NCBI GenBank assembly: GCA_965261455.1
Contig: OZ253453.1
Location: 62,001-126,000, forward strand
From: DAOUKH01 sp965261455
Lineage (GTDB): Bacteria > Chloroflexota > Dehalococcoidia > SHYB01
DNA: 64,000 nt
Reading direction: 5' to 3'
The position numbers and the translations under genes were made by a program. The number at the start of each line of letters is the position of its first letter. Within the stretch, counting starts at the first letter, position 1. This document shows, in pieces, positions 43,508-51,884 of this stretch. The notes under the pieces are model-generated. The model ran no database searches, was not told the origin of the DNA, and saw only the letters and a program-made list of their open reading frames with translations.

Positions 43508-43563
43508 CGCCCCTGCCGCCTGCCCCCCACTGGACCGCCAGCGCGAGGCGAAATTGGCGAAAC

Positions 43564-43640
43564 TGGCAGGGGCGGCAGGATTCGAACCCACGACCGTCGG
43601 TTTTGGAGACCGATGCTCTACCAGGCTGAGCTACACCCCT
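43564..43640 (-). tRNA. tRNA-Trp (anticodon CCA), CCA encoded
   Basis: On the minus strand AGGGGTG pairs with CGCCCCT; discriminator G and an encoded CCA follow. The D-arm is GTAGCTCAGCCTGGTAGAGC, the anticodon loop CTCCAAA carries CCA, and the T-arm is GTGGGTTCGAATCCTGC. All standard positions are present. Confidence 0.95.
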
Positions 43641-43705
43641 GCGAGTGGTGGAGCCCTTAGATTTTAGCACGCCCGCGAGGCCGCCCTGCGGTGCCCCGCC
43701 GCGCT

Positions 43706-44752
43706 CTACATGAACTGCGGGAAGACCTTCTCCGCCAGCATCTCCATGGACTTAAGGCCCTTCTCATGGGGCACGGCGTAGTGCGTAATCATCAGGTTGC
43801 GCACCCCACCTTCCTGAAGCTGGGCAAGCTGCTCCGCGACTCGCTCCGGCGATCCCACAATTGGGTCCGAGACCTCAGGGTCCGGGGGCTTGGAGTAGTC
43901 GGGGGGCGGATTGATGGGAAGGGCAGGTTTGACCGGCTGGTCCGGCGGGCTCCATTTCGCCCGGAACTCGATCATATCGCGCTGGTACTGGTGCCAGGGA
44001 GGGAAGAACTCCTCCGCGGCCTGCTGGTCGGTATCCGCGACGTACACCTCCCGCCACATCCACGCGCTGTCGAGGTTGGCCTCGACCTTCTCCTCGGAGA
44101 AGCCCTCCTCCAGCATGGTGTCGCGGTACAGGGCGATCTGGTCGGCGGCCTCCTTCGCGGTCCACGTCCGGAGAAGGACGGGCCTGCCCTGGCGCGCCAT
44201 CGCCGCCAACGTTTTCATCGAGGAGCAGCCCCGGTGGAGCCGGGGATGCGGTTGCTGCACCGGGCGGGGCCGGACGGCCGCGAACTCAGCGTCAAAATAC
44301 TTGCCGTGGAAGCGCACGTCTTTGCCGGTCCAGGCCAGCTTGAGGAGCTCTTCCGCCTCGTCGATGCGGTCGGTCTGCTCGATCATGTTGGTGCCGAAAC
44401 CGGTGTACTCGAACGCGTTGTAGCTCGACCCACGGCCGATCCCGACGATCAGCCGGCCGTTGGAGAGGTTGTCGATCAGCGCGGTTTGGATGGCGGTCTG
44501 CACGGGATGGTGGAAGGCCATCTCGATGACCGCGATGCCCAGGCTGACGCGCTTGGTCTCCATGGCGACCGCCGCCGCAAAGACGATGGGGTCGGCGTAG
44601 GCAACTTCGCCGGCAAAGTGATGTTCCGCGAACCAGACCGCGTCGTAGCCGAGCTCTTCGGCAAATCGAGCCTCCGCTAGGGTGTCGCGGAGGGCTTGCG
44701 CATCCTGTTCGGGATCGAGACTAACTTTGAAGAGATAGTGACCGAACTTCAT
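43706..44752 (-). CDS. LLM class flavin-dependent oxidoreductase
   Basis: A 348-residue luciferase-like oxidoreductase: MKFGHYLFKVSLDPEQD, GYDAVWFAEHHFAGEVAYAD, SLGIAVIEMAFHHPVQTAIQ, GRLIVGIGRGSSYNAFEYTG, then a C-terminal SPERVAEQLAQLQEGGVRNL. The ATG is the family start. It is a close paralogue of the gene at 44975, and the two lie head-to-tail, separated by 222 bases holding an amidohydrolase remnant. The pair probably arose by duplication of an amidohydrolase-LLM unit. Confidence 0.9.
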   Translation of the reverse strand: MKFGHYLFKVSLDPEQDAQALRDTLAEARFAEELGYDAVWFAEHHFAGEVAYADPIVFAAAVAMETKRVSLGIAVIEMAFHHPVQTAIQTALIDNLSNGRLIVGIGRGSSYNAFEYTGFGTNMIEQTDRIDEAEELLKLAWTGKDVRFHGKYFDAEFAAVRPRPVQQPHPRLHRGCSSMKTLAAMARQGRPVLLRTWTAKEAADQIALYRDTMLEEGFSEEKVEANLDSAWMWREVYVADTDQQAAEEFFPPWHQYQRDMIEFRAKWSPPDQPVKPALPINPPPDYSKPPDPEVSDPIVGSPERVAEQLAQLQEGGVRNLMITHYAVPHEKGLKSMEMLAEKVFPQFM

Positions 44753-44849
44753 GGTCTTCTGCCCCGGCGGAGGGGCGGCGGCATTGTAGCATGCGTAGGG
44801 GCGTCTCCCTCGGCTGGGTTACACAAGAACCTCCAACTGGCAGGGGGTT

Positions 44850-44966
44850 GCACGAAGCTGCGTGGACCGCGCCTCCCGGTGCAGCCGCTGACGGCCTAGG
44901 CTACGACAACGCCTACACGGCGCTCAGCGCGCGGCGGCCTCCCCGGTGTGGGAGATGGCCGGCGTG
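44850..44966 (+). pseudogene. Remnant of an amidohydrolase gene
   Basis: The bases GTGCAGCCGCTGACGGCCTA, followed by GGCTACGACAACGCCTACAC and GGCGCTCAGCGCGCGGCG, match the paralogous gene around 42822-42885 almost exactly. The last codons of the first part read TAG instead of TAC. The following GTGTGGGAGATGGCCG matches that gene near 43037-43055, so about 150 bases are missing between. This is a small internal relic between two LLM paralogues. Confidence 0.7.
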
Positions 44967-44974
44967 GGGTAGGG

Positions 44975-46027
44975 CTACCGGAACCGCGGGAAGACCTTCT
45001 CGGCCAGCAGCCGCATCGACTTGACGGCGTTCTCGTGGGAGACCGCCGCGCCGTAGTGGGTGATCATCAGGTTGCGCACGCCGTTTTCCTGGAGCTGGGC
45101 GATTTGCTCCGCCACCCGCTCCGGCGATCCCACGAAGGGGTCCGAGGCCTCGGGATGCGGGCGCTCCGAGTAGTCGGGCGGCGGCATAGCATCGGGCGAC
45201 TGGTAGACCGGTTGGTCGGGGGGGCTCCACTGAGCCCTGAACTCATTGAGCGTCCGCTGATAGCGGTGCCATCCGGGAAAGAATTCGTCGGCGGCCTGCT
45301 TGTCGGTCTCCGCGACATACACGTCGCGCCACATCCAGGCGCTGTCGAGGTTGGCCTCGACCCGCTCCTCGGTGAAGCCTTCGTCCAGCATGACCTTGCG
45401 GTAGAGGGCCGTCTGCTCGGCGGCTTCTTTGGCGTTCCACGTCCGTAGGACCACGAGCCGTCCCTGGCGGGCCATCGCCGTCAAGGAGCCGCGAGAGACG
45501 CAGGCCCGGTAGAGCGGGGGATGCGGCTGCTGGACCGGGCGCGGCCTAACGGCGGGAAACTCGGCGTGGAAGTGCTTGCCGTGGAAGCGCACGTCCTTGC
45601 CGGTCCAGGCCAAAGCGAGGAGCTCCTCCGCTTCGTCGATGCGGCCGGTCTGCTCCTCAATGCTGGTCCCGAAGCCCATGTACTCGAACGCGTTGTAGCT
45701 CGATCCCCGCGCTGTCCCGACGATGAGACGGCCTTCGGAGAGATTGTCGAGCAGCGCGGTCTGAATGGCTGTCTGGACGGGGTGGTGGAAGGCCATTTCG
45801 ATGACCCCGAGACCCAGGGTGACGCGCTTCGTCTGCACGGCGACGGCCGCCGCAAAGACCAAGGGGTCGGCGTAGACGACTTCGCCGGTGAAGTGGTGTT
45901 CCGAGAACCAGAGTGCGTCGTAGCCGAGATCCTCGGCCAGTCGAGCCTCCGCTAACGCGTCGCGGATGCCTTGCGCGTCGTGCTCGGGGTCGAGATTGAC
46001 GTGGTAGAGAAAATGACCGAATTTCAA
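44975..46027 (-). CDS. LLM class flavin-dependent oxidoreductase
   Basis: A 350-residue paralogue of the gene at 43706, alike along its whole length: LKFGHFLYHVNLDPEHD, DALWFSEHHFTGEVVYADPL, GLGVIEMAFHHPVQTAIQTA and GRLIVGTARGSSYNAFEYMG. The start should be TTG at 46027, aligned with the ATG of the paralogue; its ribosome-binding site is poor. The frame is open a further 52 codons upstream but that stretch is repeat-derived. An added two-residue insertion near the C-terminus (THYGAAVSHENA) distinguishes it. Confidence 0.88.
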   Translation of the reverse strand: MKFGHFLYHVNLDPEHDAQGIRDALAEARLAEDLGYDALWFSEHHFTGEVVYADPLVFAAAVAVQTKRVTLGLGVIEMAFHHPVQTAIQTALLDNLSEGRLIVGTARGSSYNAFEYMGFGTSIEEQTGRIDEAEELLALAWTGKDVRFHGKHFHAEFPAVRPRPVQQPHPPLYRACVSRGSLTAMARQGRLVVLRTWNAKEAAEQTALYRKVMLDEGFTEERVEANLDSAWMWRDVYVAETDKQAADEFFPGWHRYQRTLNEFRAQWSPPDQPVYQSPDAMPPPDYSERPHPEASDPFVGSPERVAEQIAQLQENGVRNLMITHYGAAVSHENAVKSMRLLAEKVFPRFR

Positions 46028-46084
46028 GGTTCGGGCCGACGGAGAGGTAGCGGCATTGTAGCATGCGTAGGGGCGTCCCTCGCG

Positions 46085-46225
46085 GAATCCCTCCCCTTCG
46101 GCCCTCACCCTCTGGGGAGACTGGGAGAGGGTGCGCGGACGGCCGCAGGATATCCCCTTTCCCTCCAAGACAGGGTCACGCAAAGGTCTTCTCTTGGGAG
46201 GAGCTTGGCGTTAACGACGTCCGCT
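46085..46225. repeat. Dispersed palindromic repeat block 11 (partial)
   Basis: Contains CCCTCACCCTCTGGGGAGAC with TGGGAGAGGGTGCGCGGACG and a GTCACGCAAAGGTCTTCTCT link. It occupies much of the 350-base gap upstream of the ABC transporter genes; the remaining part (46226-46375) has no gene and should hold their promoter. Confidence 0.65.
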
Positions 46226-46375
46226 ACCGGTTTCGTTGACACCCGTAGGCACGTTCGATAGTATCGCACCCACTTCGGTACCCCTTCAGTAGGGAACGCA
46301 GGGGCGCCTCCCGCCGGCCCTTTGGGAGCTTTCTGGCAGGGCGTCCGTATCACCGAAGTGGCAAGGAGCTTGACT

Positions 46376-48153
46376 ATGGCCCAATTCAAAAGGCGGCGCT
46401 TCGCGCTTGGCGCTGTCGCCCTCATGATGATCGTAGGACTGATTGCCGCCGCATGCAGCGGCAGCGATCCGACGGCAACGCCGGCGCCGCCGCCGACCTC
46501 TGTACCGCCGACGGCGACGTCCGTACCCCCGACAGCCATGCCTGCGACGGCCATGCCCGCGACGGCCATGCCTGCGACGGCCATGCCCGCGACAGCCATG
46601 CCAGCGACGGCCATGCCCGCGACAGCGACGCCGGTCCCCGCGCCAACGTCCCCTCCCGCGGAACCGGAGCGGACTATCACGATCGTGACGGCGATCAGCG
46701 GGGACACCCAGAGCAGGACCCCCATCAGTGCTACGACAACGCCTGCTCGATCACGCTCGTCCAGATAACGGACCCCCTGATCAACGAGGTCCCCGAGGGC
46801 GGCGCCGTCCAGCCCGCCATGGCGACGGAGTGGACCATCGCCTCGAGTGGCGAGAGCATCACGTTCAAGCTCCGCACCGCCAACTTCCATGACGGTACGC
46901 CGTTCAACGCGGAGGCGGTCAAGTTCAACATCGACCGGCAGATCGACCCAGATAACGAGTTCCACCAGTACGGGAACCTGGCCTACCGCAACACGTTCCT
47001 CTCTTGGGTCGCCTCGGCCGACGTCATCGACGACCAAACGGTCCGTCTCAACATGAAGCAACCGACCGCGTCGGCCCTGGACTTTTCGTCAACCAACGCG
47101 ACCGCCACCCTGAGCCCCAAGGCCATCCGCGAGTTCCAAGCGGACATCATCGAGAACCCGGTCAGCACGGGCCCCTACAAGCTAGCGGAGTGGGACAAGG
47201 GAGTGCGGCGCGTACTGGAGCGGAATGAGGACTACTGGGGCGACGAACCCCAGGTGGACGAATCGATCTACATCTCGATCCCCGACGACACGGCCAGGCT
47301 TGCCGCGCTCAGGAACGGGACGGCGCAGATGATCGTCGACCCGCCGTTGGAGGAGCTGGAGGCGCTGGACGCGGACGCGGGCTTCACGGTGAACGCCAAG
47401 ACGATCCGCCTACTGTACTTCGTCAGCTTCAACCTCAACGCGGGGCCGTTAGCGTCTCCGCTCGTGCGGCAGGCGATCAACTACGCCATCGACAAAGAGA
47501 CGATTGCCAGCGCCTTCCTGCAGGACGTGGCGGTGCCGGCGAAGGGGTTGCTGAGCCCCGGTTTCGGCCAGTGGGTGAACCAGGACGTGGTTGGCCACCC
47601 CTACAACCTCGATAAAGCGAGGGAGCTCTTGGCCGAGGCCGGCTACCCGGACGGGTTCAAGACGACGCTGTCGTTCGCGGCGGTCGCCCCCAACCTGCCG
47701 AAGGCGACGGAAGTCGCGACGGTGCTTCAGGCGAGTCTGGGCGAGATCGGTATCGAGGTGGAGCTCGACACCCGCGAGTTCTCCCAGTTCGTCGGGGCGC
47801 TCTTCGGCGGACAGATCGAGGAGATGGCGTTGACGTCGATCCTGTCCAGCATCGCGGACCCGGACAACTGGTACACGAACCTGTTCGCCAGCGACCGGCG
47901 GTCGCCCAACGGGTTCAACTTCAGCTACTTCAGCAATACGGACCTCGACGCTTTGTTGGACCGAGGACGGACGACCTTCGACCCCGCAGAGAGAAAACGC
48001 ATCTACGACGAGGCGCAAGCGTTGACGCAGGAGGACCCGCCCTACGGGAACATCGTCTATCTCCCCAGGATCATCGCCCACACGTCCGACATTGAGAACA
48101 TGGTCCAATACGCCAACTCGGTGCACTTCGTGAAGGACCTAACAGTGAACTAG
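46376..48153 (+). CDS. ABC transporter solute-binding lipoprotein, family 5 (one frameshift)
   Basis: An extracytoplasmic oligopeptide/nickel-type binding protein of about 592 residues. The ATG at 46376 has AGGAG upstream. The signal peptide ends in the lipobox GLIAAACSGSD, followed by a linker of six or more ATAMP repeats (15-base units, about 46537-46628). The frame then reads TITIVTAISGDTQSR; the rest of the domain continues in another frame from DPHQCYDNACSITLVQITDP (near 46712) to TAG at 48151. One missing G in AGCAGGACCCCC would restore the frame. Typical segments follow: NFHDGTPFNAEAVKFNIDRQ, ENPVSTGPYKLAEWDKG and VRQAINYAIDKETI. It may be a true pseudogene or a base-call error. Confidence 0.8.
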
Positions 48154-48174
48154 GAGCGAGCCAAGGCCCGCGAC

Positions 48175-48213
48175 GGAGAGCAAAGCCGGGTGGAAGCCCG
48201 GCTTTGCCGTCTC
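48175..48213 (+). terminator. Strong hairpin between binding-protein and permease genes
   Basis: GCAAAGCCGGG and CCCGGCTTTGC form a perfect 11-bp stem around TGGAAG, and flanking GGAGA/TCTCC can extend it. No long U-tract follows. It probably stabilises the binding-protein mRNA end or attenuates read-through, a common way to express the binding protein above its permeases. Confidence 0.6.
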
Positions 48214-48350
48214 CGAGGGCTTGCCGCGGGACGGCGGCGACGCGCTATGAGTCTCGGTGAAGCGCTTCGGGCTTGACCTTCCGCGGGTCTGGGTTTCGGG
48301 ACCGAGGGGGGCGGCCGGAGGCCCCTGATTCGGCAGGACGGAGCTAGACC

Positions 48351-49301
48351 ATTTCCGGGTACGCCATCCGACGAATCCTGCTGCTAATCCCGACGCTGCT
48401 GGGCGTGTCGGTGGTCGTCTTCGCGGTGATTCACCTGACCCCCGGCGATCCTGCGATCCTGATGCTGGGCCCCTCCTCGACGCCGGAGGCCGTCACCGAG
48501 TTGCGCGAAAAACTAGGGCTGGAAGACGCGATTCACGTCCAGTACGGGAAATGGCTGTGGAACGCCCTTCAGGGAGACCTAGGAGACTCGATCTGGCTTC
48601 GGACGCCCGTGCTCGGCGAGGTGCTCGACCGGTTCGTCAACACGCTGATCTTGGCAGCGGCGGCGTTCATCGTCTCGACGGTGATCGGTGTCGGCCTGGG
48701 GGTCCTCGCCGGCGTGCGGCAAAACTCCTGGATGGACCGGCTGAGCATGTTGGTCTCGCTGATAGGGGTCAGCATGCCGGGGTTCTGGCTGGGCCTCATG
48801 CTCATCCTGCTCTTTTCGGTGCAATGGGACCTGCTGCCGTCGACGGGGATGCGTTCGCCGGCCGGCGACAGCGGCGTTCTCGACGTCCTGAGGCACTTGC
48901 TGCTCCCCGCCCTGACGCTGGCGGCCTTCAACATCGCCATCGTGGCCCGGCTGACCCGGTCGTCGATGCTCGAGGTTATCCGGCAGGACTTCGTCCGCAC
49001 CGCCAGAGCGAAGGGCCTCACAGAGTGGACCGTCGTCAACCGGCACGCCTTGAAGAACGCCCTTATCCCGGTTGTGACGGTGTTGGGCGTGCAACTGGGC
49101 GCGCTGTTAAGCAGCTCGGTGTTGATCGAGTTCTTATTCGCCTGGCCCGGTGTAGGAAGCTTCATGATCGACGCGATAGGCCGGCGGGACTTCCCGCTGG
49201 TCCAAGCGATCACACTCGTGACCGCCACGGCCTTTGTGCTGATCAACTTGATCGTCGATCTGAGCTACGCCTACCTGGACCCGAGAATCAAGTACGGTTG
49301 A
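48351..49301 (+). CDS. ABC transporter permease, DppB/OppB type (ATT start)
   Basis: Inner-membrane permease of 316 residues with six predicted helices. It begins GYAIRRILLLIPTLLGVSV, has HLTPGDPAILMLG, the large periplasmic loop and the EAA motif region VRTARAKGLTEWTVVNRHAL that contacts the ATPase. Family members begin at this GYAIRRIL segment. In frame there is a TAG at 48345, then ACC, then ATT at 48351, seven bases after GGAG; the next GTG (48405) would delete half of helix 1. ATT is the best start. It forms a unit with the permease at 49309. No ATPase gene is present in the window. Confidence 0.88.
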   Translation: MSGYAIRRILLLIPTLLGVSVVVFAVIHLTPGDPAILMLGPSSTPEAVTELREKLGLEDAIHVQYGKWLWNALQGDLGDSIWLRTPVLGEVLDRFVNTLILAAAAFIVSTVIGVGLGVLAGVRQNSWMDRLSMLVSLIGVSMPGFWLGLMLILLFSVQWDLLPSTGMRSPAGDSGVLDVLRHLLLPALTLAAFNIAIVARLTRSSMLEVIRQDFVRTARAKGLTEWTVVNRHALKNALIPVVTVLGVQLGALLSSSVLIEFLFAWPGVGSFMIDAIGRRDFPLVQAITLVTATAFVLINLIVDLSYAYLDPRIKYG

Positions 49302-49308
49302 CCGACGC

Positions 49309-50211
49309 ATGGGAACCCAGGCGCAACCGCTAGCTTCGCCTTCCGACCGCGCGCCGGGCCGCGAGGGCTTCCTGCGCATCTTCTGGGCCGCGCTGCGGCG
49401 GAACCCTCTCTCGCTCACGGGGCTGTTCATCTTGGCAGCCCTCATTGTCACACTCTTGCTCGCGCCCGTGCTGCCCCTTCGCGATCCGGCCGCACTCAAA
49501 CCGGCCCTGCGTTTGACCGCCTGGTTCACCACGACCGCGTACCCCTTGGGGACCGACGAGCTTGGGCGGGATATTCTCTCCAGGATCATCTGGGGCGGCC
49601 GCGTCTCTCTCTGGGCAGGCATCGCCTCGGCGGGCATCTCGATGGGGTTTGGGCTCGTGATCGGGCTGGCCGCGGGCTATAAGGGAAAGTTGACCGACCT
49701 ACTCTCGATGCGGTTGATCGATATCCTGCTCGCTTTCCCTCCGTTGATCCTCGCCATCGCGGTCGTGGCGGGCCTTGGCCCGGGCTTGCGGAACGCGGTG
49801 ATTGTGCTTGGCGTGATCGGCATTCCCATCTACGCGCGCGTCGTTCGGGGCGTCGTGTTGAGCCTGAAGGAGTACCCATTCATCGAAGCGGCCCGGGCGC
49901 TGGGAGCGTCCGACGTGCGGATTGTCACCAGGCACGTACTCCCCAACATCCTGGGGCCGATCATCGTGCTGTTCACGTTGGACGTCGGGCAGAAGATCGT
50001 GTTCATGGCGGGGTTGAGCTTCATCGGCCTGGGGACGCAGCCGCCGACGGCGGACTGGGGCGCCATGCTCGCGGCGTCCAAGTCCTACATCACGTCGGCG
50101 CCCCACGCGGCGACGGCCCCGGGGATCGCGATCCTGATCGTGGTACTCTCGCTGAACCTCTTGGGCGACGGCCTCCGGGATGCGTTGGACCCGCGCCTGT
50201 CGCGCTCGTAG
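49309..50211 (+). CDS. ABC transporter permease, DppC/OppC type
   Basis: Second permease subunit, 300 residues. It has the N-terminal FLRIFWAALRRNPLSLTGLF, the loop YPLGTDELGRDILSRIIWGG typical of DppC proteins, and the ATPase-contact loop EAARALGASDVRIVTRHVLP. The ATG at 49309 is eight bases after the previous stop. The order binding protein-permease-permease is standard, but the two ATPase genes that usually follow are missing, replaced by a RidA-type gene. A shared ATPase encoded elsewhere is likely. Confidence 0.93.
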   Translation: MGTQAQPLASPSDRAPGREGFLRIFWAALRRNPLSLTGLFILAALIVTLLLAPVLPLRDPAALKPALRLTAWFTTTAYPLGTDELGRDILSRIIWGGRVSLWAGIASAGISMGFGLVIGLAAGYKGKLTDLLSMRLIDILLAFPPLILAIAVVAGLGPGLRNAVIVLGVIGIPIYARVVRGVVLSLKEYPFIEAARALGASDVRIVTRHVLPNILGPIIVLFTLDVGQKIVFMAGLSFIGLGTQPPTADWGAMLAASKSYITSAPHAATAPGIAILIVVLSLNLLGDGLRDALDPRLSRS

Positions 50212-50240
50212 GCAAGCGGAAGAGAAGAAAGAGAGACACC

Positions 50241-51251
50241 ATGCTGAAAGCCGAGGGCGTCAGCTACGCCCACGTACCGGACGCGCCGGAAGGCACGCCG
50301 CCGGAGGCGGCCCGGGCCGGCGACCTTGTCTTCTACGCCGGAGGCATGGCGGCGCATCCCGCCACGGGTATCGCCCCCGAGATTTACCCTCACCCGGAGC
50401 TTCCCAACCATTGGTCCCACATCCGGGCCCAACTCATGCACATCTATGGCCGCATGGGACTGGCGCTCGAGTCCCTGGGCTCCTCGATGCGCGACTCCCT
50501 CAAGATCAATACGTACCAGACAAGGTTGGAGGAGACGTTCGACGCGCTCAACCTGCGAGAGGACTACTTCGGCGGCGAGGCGCCGCCGCCGAGCACGCTG
50601 GTCTACGTGCCCGCATTGGCGGTCCCCGGCCTGACTGTCACCACCGACCTCATTGCCGTCGCGTCGGACGCCGAGCTCGGCCGCGTCGCGGTCACCACCT
50701 CCACGGACGACGCCCCGATTCCGCCGTTGGAGCAGGTGTTCGGCCACCGTATCTACATCAAGGCCACGCGCGGCGGCGGGTTCATCTTCACCGCGGGTCT
50801 CACCAACAACACGCGCCACTTGATCCCCGGCGCCGAGGTGCCCGAGCACCCTGACTTCCCCTATCGCGAGGACTTGGCGGCGCTCTCAACCGAGATCACG
50901 TTGCGGGACCTGGAAGCGTCGTTGCAAGAGATGGGAGCGTCGCTCGCCGACGTGGTGCGCGCCGAAGTCCACCTGCACGACATGGGGAATCTCGCCGGGT
51001 TGGACGAGGCGTGGCGCAAATTCTTCCCCGATGACCCGCCTGCCCGCATCGTCGTGCCGGCGGGATTTCCCGCGCCGCACACCGTGGTCGAAATCGAGCT
51101 CATCGCGGTGGACCCGGAGGGGCCCTACCGCAAGGAAACGATCGCCGCGAGCGCCGCGCCGACGCCGGCGAGCCCGGAGCCGCACGCACCTGCTCCTGGA
51201 CCATCCGCGTCCACTGCTCCTTCACCATGTCCATGCCGGGGAGCAGAATGA
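50241..51251 (+). CDS. Tandem RidA (YjgF/UK114) domain protein with aberrant C-terminus
   Basis: A 336-residue frame with two RidA-like domains. The first is about 5-130 (ARAGDLVFYAGGMAAHPATG, SLGSSMRDSLKINTYQT) and the second about 170-300 (GGGFIFTAGLTNNT, GASLADVVRAEVHLHDM and the arginine in PARIVVPAGFP). RidA proteins deaminate reactive imines. The usual end is near PEGPYRKETIAA. The last 30-odd residues are Pro/Ala-rich and read antisense through the truncated hydrolase gene, so the original stop has been lost by a rearrangement. The ATG follows AGAGAGAC. Confidence 0.8.
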   Translation: MLKAEGVSYAHVPDAPEGTPPEAARAGDLVFYAGGMAAHPATGIAPEIYPHPELPNHWSHIRAQLMHIYGRMGLALESLGSSMRDSLKINTYQTRLEETFDALNLREDYFGGEAPPPSTLVYVPALAVPGLTVTTDLIAVASDAELGRVAVTTSTDDAPIPPLEQVFGHRIYIKATRGGGFIFTAGLTNNTRHLIPGAEVPEHPDFPYREDLAALSTEITLRDLEASLQEMGASLADVVRAEVHLHDMGNLAGLDEAWRKFFPDDPPARIVVPAGFPAPHTVVEIELIAVDPEGPYRKETIAASAAPTPASPEPHAPAPGPSASTAPSPCPCRGAE

Positions 51252-51720
51252 TGACGGGGAGCTTCTCGTCATGCGTCGCCTTGGGCAGGTACAACATGCC
51301 GTACAGCGTCTTGCCCTCTAGCGAGAGCTCGACGCGTTCCGCTCGCAGTCCGGAGAGGGCGATCACCTTGTCGTAGGTCTCCACCATCTTGCGGTGGTAC
51401 TCGAATTTCATGGGGTCGTCCCGGAAGATGGCGTAAGCGCCGCGCCCGTATAGCATGGCGGCGCGTTCGTAGAGCCCGGCCGCCGCCGCGTTGAAACCTT
51501 CCGCTTCGGCGAAGCGCGCCTTGCGCTCCACCTCTGCCGCCTGGGTGACGAAGGCCTTCAGCATCATTTCGCCCCGCTGCAACCGGCGGTAGACCTTGTC
51601 GATGTCCGTGGCCGCGAAACCGAGGAGCGCAAAGGCGTTGCGCGCGCCGGGGTGGAGGACGTCGACCCCCATCGATCCCACGAAGGTGTTGAGAATCCAT
51701 GCCTGGCCGCGACGGTCCAT
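51100..51720 (-). pseudogene. Truncated alpha/beta-hydrolase (N-terminal part only)
   Basis: From ATG 51720, with GGGAGATC upstream, the frame encodes a helical cap-type N-terminus (MEDRRGQ-like start, then ATDIDKVYRRLQRGEMMLKA, YERAAMLYGRGAYAIFRDDP) and the first hydrolase strands LSLEGKTLYGMLYLPKATHD and LPVIILLPGMDMVKEQW. This resembles FrsA/DUF1100- or pseudooxynicotine-hydrolase-like proteins of 360-400 residues. After about residue 177 (near 51190) the sequence turns to Arg/Pro junk, antisense to the RidA gene. The nucleophile and the whole C-terminal half are missing. Confidence 0.7.
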
Positions 51721-51884
51721 TCGGTGATCTCCCTAGCGCTCGCTCCTAGTTCACTCCCGAAGCTTAGGTTTGCGCTTGGGGCGCGTCAACCAGTGCCGAC
51801 AGCAGCAGCCCCAGTGTTGGCGGCGCTTGCGGGCTTGCGCTATGGTTGGCCTGCCGCCGGTAGAGGCGGCAACAAGGAGGAGCG

